From positions 185,829 to 249,828 of the forward strand of contig JADJBU010000004.1 in NCBI GenBank assembly GCA_016703605.1: DNA of 64,000 nt. Reading direction: 5' to 3'. Both the position numbers and the translations under genes were made by a program. This document shows positions 61,138-64,000 of the stretch, piece after piece. Position 1 is the stretch's first letter; every line of letters begins with the position of its first letter. The stretch is from Candidatus Villigracilis adiacens (lineage in GTDB: Bacteria > Chloroflexota > Anaerolineae > Anaerolineales > Villigracilaceae). Below the pieces are notes generated by a model that worked only from the letters and a program-made list of their open reading frames with translations, was not told the origin of the DNA and searched no databases.

Positions 61138-62369
61138 TCTGGCAATTGCCAAGGGTAAATAAATCCAACTTCTCCGAGTATCCCATTCAATCCAACAACC
61201 AAATAATTCTCTATATCAAAAGCTTCCTTCCAGGTGTGAATACTTGCAGGAATATTTCTTGGAAAACTCAACTTAGACTCTATCGGGATGATGTTTTTTC
61301 CTGATCGAAGAATAAAGTCAATCTCTTTCTTATCCTGTGTGCGCCAATAAAACACATTATCAGCGCTATGTGTTTTTATCAATTCGGCGAATATGCTGGT
61401 TTCGAAGACTGAACCCAAAATCTCTTTTTGCAATTGCTTCAGCCACAACATCTGCATGAGACCTGTGTCATAGAAAAATATCTTGGGTGTCTTAGTCAAT
61501 TCCGAGCGGAGGTTGCGGCTGTAGGGACGCACAAGTCGAAGAATGTACGTCTGTTCCAGCAAAAACAGATAACGCTCCACAGTCTCTCTTGAGAGCGAGC
61601 AGGTGCTGGATAACTCGCTAATGTTTAGCAAATTTCCGCTTTGCGAAGCCAGGACTTCCAGCAGACGATTGAACTTGTTGACATCCTTGATTTCCGCCAG
61701 GTCGCGGATGTCCTTGCGGATGTAGGTGTCAATGATCTGTTGCAGGTATCTTTCCTTCATGCTGACTTCGGGAGTCAGCACGATTTTGGGATAACCGCCG
61801 TACATGGCAAACTCGGTAAACAGGGACTTCAATTCAGCGGTCTTCTTTTCGGTATATCGTTCGGCTGGGACAAAGGGGATGTTTCGGAACAACAAAAATT
61901 CCCGAAACGAAAGCGGATAAATCTCAAAGTTGACCGTCCTGCCAACCAGAGAATCTTTGAACTTGCTTTTCATTTCGAAACTGGACGACCCCGAAACAAT
62001 GATCTTCAAATAACGATGGTGGTCCGCCAGCAGTTTCAAAAAGGGGGAGGGATTCGCAAGATATTGAATCTCATCAATCAGCACAAAAAGTTTCTTCCCC
62101 GATTTCTTGAAAGCGGACAAGTCAAAGCCCTGTTCCCCCAAATACGTGACAAATTCATCCACGCCCTTGTCCAGCGTGGAGACAAAGCGGCTGTCTTCGA
62201 GATCAATGTAATACGTCTGCTCGCCCGCTGATTCGAGTCCCTCCTGCAAATACATCAGAATGGAAGTTTTCCCCACTTGCCGCGCGCCGTGAATGACAAC
62301 GATGTCGTCCGAGTGCAGATATTTGGAAATTTCATCTACAACTGTTCGCTTGAAAATGGGGGTGGACAT
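61134..62369 (-). CDS. AAA_14/DUF4143 ATPase, second copy
   Basis: 411 aa from ATG 62369 (AAAGGAG 7 nt upstream). Walker A GARQVGKTS near the N-terminus, Walker B FVLIDEIQYL, SGSSSFEMKSKF sensor, and the DUF4143 core FETSIFAELIKTH, YWRTQDKKEIDFI, PIESKLSFP, with the E/D/ExK acidic set. Shares the layout of 6213-7346 but is diverged. A TATAAAAT box lies about 25 bp before the start. Confidence 0.88.
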   Translation of the reverse strand: MSTPIFKRTVVDEISKYLHSDDIVVIHGARQVGKTSILMYLQEGLESAGEQTYYIDLEDSRFVSTLDKGVDEFVTYLGEQGFDLSAFKKSGKKLFVLIDEIQYLANPSPFLKLLADHHRYLKIIVSGSSSFEMKSKFKDSLVGRTVNFEIYPLSFREFLLFRNIPFVPAERYTEKKTAELKSLFTEFAMYGGYPKIVLTPEVSMKERYLQQIIDTYIRKDIRDLAEIKDVNKFNRLLEVLASQSGNLLNISELSSTCSLSRETVERYLFLLEQTYILRLVRPYSRNLRSELTKTPKIFFYDTGLMQMLWLKQLQKEILGSVFETSIFAELIKTHSADNVFYWRTQDKKEIDFILRSGKNIIPIESKLSFPRNIPASIHTWKEAFDIENYLVVGLNGILGEVGFIYPWQLPE

Positions 62370-62710
62370 GGGCAAGCTCCTTTGTAATCCACCTTATTTT
62401 ATATCAAATAATTTTTAGGGTCAACCATGAAAATTATTGAAGGACAAATGCCCATCGCGGAGTCTCCCCCAAATCCGACGATTCAATTGTTCAATTCGCA
62501 ACCCGAATTTTCATTGTCGTATTTGGGGGAGATGTCCAACGGACAGAGGGGCAAACCGACACGCCGATCAATCACCACAATTGGGGAAAGGTCCGTTCCC
62601 GTCCGTGAATCCGTGACAAAGTCCGCTGACCAACTCTTCCCTCCCCCGTTTGGATTTGACATATCACACAACAAAATACTCCGAGTTTCCTCGGAGTTCG
62701 CCTATATCTT
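62370..62710. other. Gap with long dispersed repeat
   Basis: 341 bp without a gene; almost all is the repeat at 62445-62665. The rest is the ATPase promoter region. Confidence 0.7.
62445..62665. repeat. Long dispersed repeat, copy 3
   Basis: Arms TCTCCCCCAAATCCGAC (62463-62479) and GTCGTATTTGGGGGAGA (62516-62532), one mismatch. Then CACGCCGATCAATCACCAC and CCCCCGTTTGGATTTGAC near the end; the former also begins near 63973 in copy 4. Confidence 0.75.
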
Positions 62711-63109
62711 TCACAAAAACGCGGCGCTTGAAACTTTAAACTTCTCCGCAAGAAATCGGATCTGACGAACATTCAGTTCGCGTTTACCGTTCAAAATCTC
62801 AGAGACCACGCCTTGCGATCCCACTTCTGGCAGGTCAGACTGAGTCAAGCTATGCTCTTCCAAAAGAAAGCGCAATACTTCTGCACCAGTCGCATCAGGG
62901 ATCGGATAATGCTCTTCTTCATAGATGTGAATGAGCGTTCCAAGTGTATCCAGCAACCCATAAAGCGGATGTTTCTCGTTGTCTCCGATTTCATCCAGCA
63001 ATTCATTGAGCCGTTTGACAGCCGCGTTGTATTCGCGCTCGTTGCGAATGGACAGCAACGGTGCGATATTTGCCCAGTGGACTTCAAGTTCTTTAGTTGC
63101 GAGTGTCAT
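62711..63109 (-). CDS. higA: HigA antitoxin
   Basis: 132 aa from ATG 63109 (MTLATKELEVHW), GAGGAG upstream; a longer reading from 63139 is possible. C-terminal XRE-type helix-turn-helix (SLTQSDLPEVGSQGVVSEIL) with an N-terminal helical part that binds the toxin. Overlaps the higB gene by 17 bp. It should repress its own operon at the palindrome at 63405-63419. Confidence 0.88.
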   Translation of the reverse strand: MTLATKELEVHWANIAPLLSIRNEREYNAAVKRLNELLDEIGDNEKHPLYGLLDTLGTLIHIYEEEHYPIPDATGAEVLRFLLEEHSLTQSDLPEVGSQGVVSEILNGKRELNVRQIRFLAEKFKVSSAAFL

Positions 63110-63392
63110 TTTTCCAGTCTCCTCGGTCATATTCTGCATGTGTCAGAACATGACGGACATACACTTTGCCTCGGTTGAAATGAATGGATGTGATCAACCT
63201 GTATTTATTGCCGCCGATATTGAAGATGACCCAATGGTCAAGCTTGTCGGCAGAAGGAAAGACCTGTCTCAATTCGGCAAAGCTATGGAATTCGGTTTTT
63301 TGCACAATCTTGAACCATCGTATTAATGCCATTCGGCTGTCGGGATGTTTCTCCCAAAACTGGATGAGCGTTTTGCGGGTGATGATGTGCAT
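63093..63392 (-). CDS. higB: HigB-type mRNA interferase toxin
   Basis: 99 aa. RelE-like HigB family (PF09907): KLDHWVIFNIGGNKYRLI and VRHVLTHAEYDRGDW contain conserved His, Tyr and Asp residues. Cleaves mRNA on the ribosome in relatives. First gene of the pair, toxin first as in higBA; TATAAA lies 7 nt upstream. Confidence 0.9.
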   Translation of the reverse strand: MHIITRKTLIQFWEKHPDSRMALIRWFKIVQKTEFHSFAELRQVFPSADKLDHWVIFNIGGNKYRLITSIHFNRGKVYVRHVLTHAEYDRGDWKNDTRN

Positions 63393-63399
63393 GGCTTCT

Positions 63400-63428
63400 T
63401 TTATATCTCAAAATGAGATGTTTGGCAA
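63400..63428 (-). promoter_or_regulatory. higBA promoter with operator palindrome
   Basis: Minus strand TTGCCA (63423-63428), 17 bp, TATAAA (63400-63405), then 7 nt to ATG. ATCTCA-AAA-TGAGAT (63405-63419) in the spacer is a 6-3-6 palindrome that HigA could bind. Confidence 0.65.
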
Positions 63429-63441
63429 GGGCGGGATTTTT

Positions 63442-63810
63442 TTACTGACAAATAGCTGCTCTAATTCTCCCCACCACCGCGGACACATCCCTCACGACCT
63501 CATCATTCCTAAACCTGACAATCCGTAGCCCCATTTCAGCCAGCACCTTCTCCCGCCGTTCATCTTCCTCTTTCTGCAAGTCGTGGACATCCCCATCCAC
63601 TTCAACAACCAGCGCGGACTTGTGACAGTAAAAGTCGACAATAAACCCAGCAATTATCTGTTGTCTTCTGAAATGAATGCCCAACTTATTTGCCCGCAAT
63701 TCTTCCCATAAAATTTTCTCGGCGGGAGTCATGTCGCGCCGCAGTTCTTTTGCGCGTTGAAGTTTCTCTTTGGTGACCTTTTGACCTGGAATGATATTTT
63801 TGACTGGCAT
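63442..63810 (-). CDS. DUF559 endonuclease-like protein
   Basis: 122 aa, VSR/restriction-endonuclease-like fold: RRDMTPAEKILWEELRANKLG, FYCHKSALVVEVDGDVHD and the E-x-D near EVDGDVH. Complete copy, while two decayed ones stand at 58063 and 59065. Often placed near mobile or repeat DNA; no biological role is established. Confidence 0.85.
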   Translation of the reverse strand: MPVKNIIPGQKVTKEKLQRAKELRRDMTPAEKILWEELRANKLGIHFRRQQIIAGFIVDFYCHKSALVVEVDGDVHDLQKEEDERREKVLAEMGLRIVRFRNDEVVRDVSAVVGRIRAAICQ

Positions 63811-63836
63811 GGTTCGCTCATTTTACCCGCTTTCAA

Positions 63837-64000
63837 AACAAACCCCTCTCCCGTCTCCCCCAAGGGGGAGAAGCTAAGACCTCCTCGAACAGAGCCGCTC
63901 TTGGAAAACCGTCACAGCCATCAACCGACCAGCCCCCTTCCCATTTGGGAAGGGCGGGGGGATAGGTCCCAACACGCCGATCAATCACCACCATCTGGGT
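63837..64000. repeat. Long dispersed repeat, copy 4
   Basis: GTCTCCCCCAAGGGGGAGAAGC, CCATCAACCGACCAGCCCCC and a C/G-rich palindrome. Shares its middle with 58165-58350 and runs past the window edge. Confidence 0.7.

Overview
The window looks like a chromosomal contig from an Anaerolineae-type member of the Chloroflexota. Three things suggest this: many lipoproteins with Pro/Thr-rich linkers directly after the lipobox, a monoderm-style set of exported proteins, and dense short palindromic repeats. This is inferred from gene content and style only; no rRNA is present. One tRNA (Leu-CAA) is found.

Layout. 1-7.3 kb: 3' part of galK, small exported proteins and lipoproteins, an SRP-like lipoprotein foldase, a PhnD-like binding protein and an AAA_14/DUF4143 ATPase. 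7.4-14.9 kb: HD protein, GT-C membrane protein, cytidylate kinase, acyltransferase and a large sensor histidine kinase. 15-18.4 kb: a KimA-like potassium transporter followed by two TrkA/RCK proteins. 18.5-23 kb: a methyltransferase and a heterodimeric ABC exporter. 23.2-28.8 kb: tRNA-Leu, ychF, oligoendopeptidase F, an SDR, GTP cyclohydrolase II and a stand-alone RibD-type reductase. 28.8-31.9 kb: two overlapping M1-peptidase lipoproteins. 32.7-43.2 kb: a metal region holding a Fur/Zur regulator with its operator, ZnuA, ZnuC and ZnuB, a NicO transporter fused to a beta-propeller, and a permease/TIGR03943/propeller operon. The znu genes are interrupted by a MITE and a four-helix S23 gene.

The most striking part is 43.3-57.9 kb. 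Twelve minus-strand genes are packed with 4-14 bp overlaps or very short gaps: five paralogous B12-binding-type radical SAM proteins, two radical SAM/SPASM proteins flanking a Rieske oxygenase, a fatty acid desaturase, two GNAT-like proteins and a GH3-family acyl-adenylating enzyme. The set reads as an undescribed biosynthetic operon. A modified fatty acid or lipid is my best guess, but the product cannot be deduced from sequence.

58.4-63.8 kb is a toxin-antitoxin/accessory island: MntA/HepT, a second nucleotidyltransferase/HEPN pair, HigBA, a second AAA_14/DUF4143 ATPase, a frameshifted DUF488 gene, and one intact plus two decayed DUF559 genes, separated by related 150-200 bp repeats.

Two genome-wide habits stand out. 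At least nine genes have TAYAAT placed 6-7 nt before the start codon, which implies leaderless transcripts. Several repeat families invade intergenic DNA and even coding sequence: hairpins with a TCCC loop and covarying arms, and IS66-like MITEs with 8-bp duplications.
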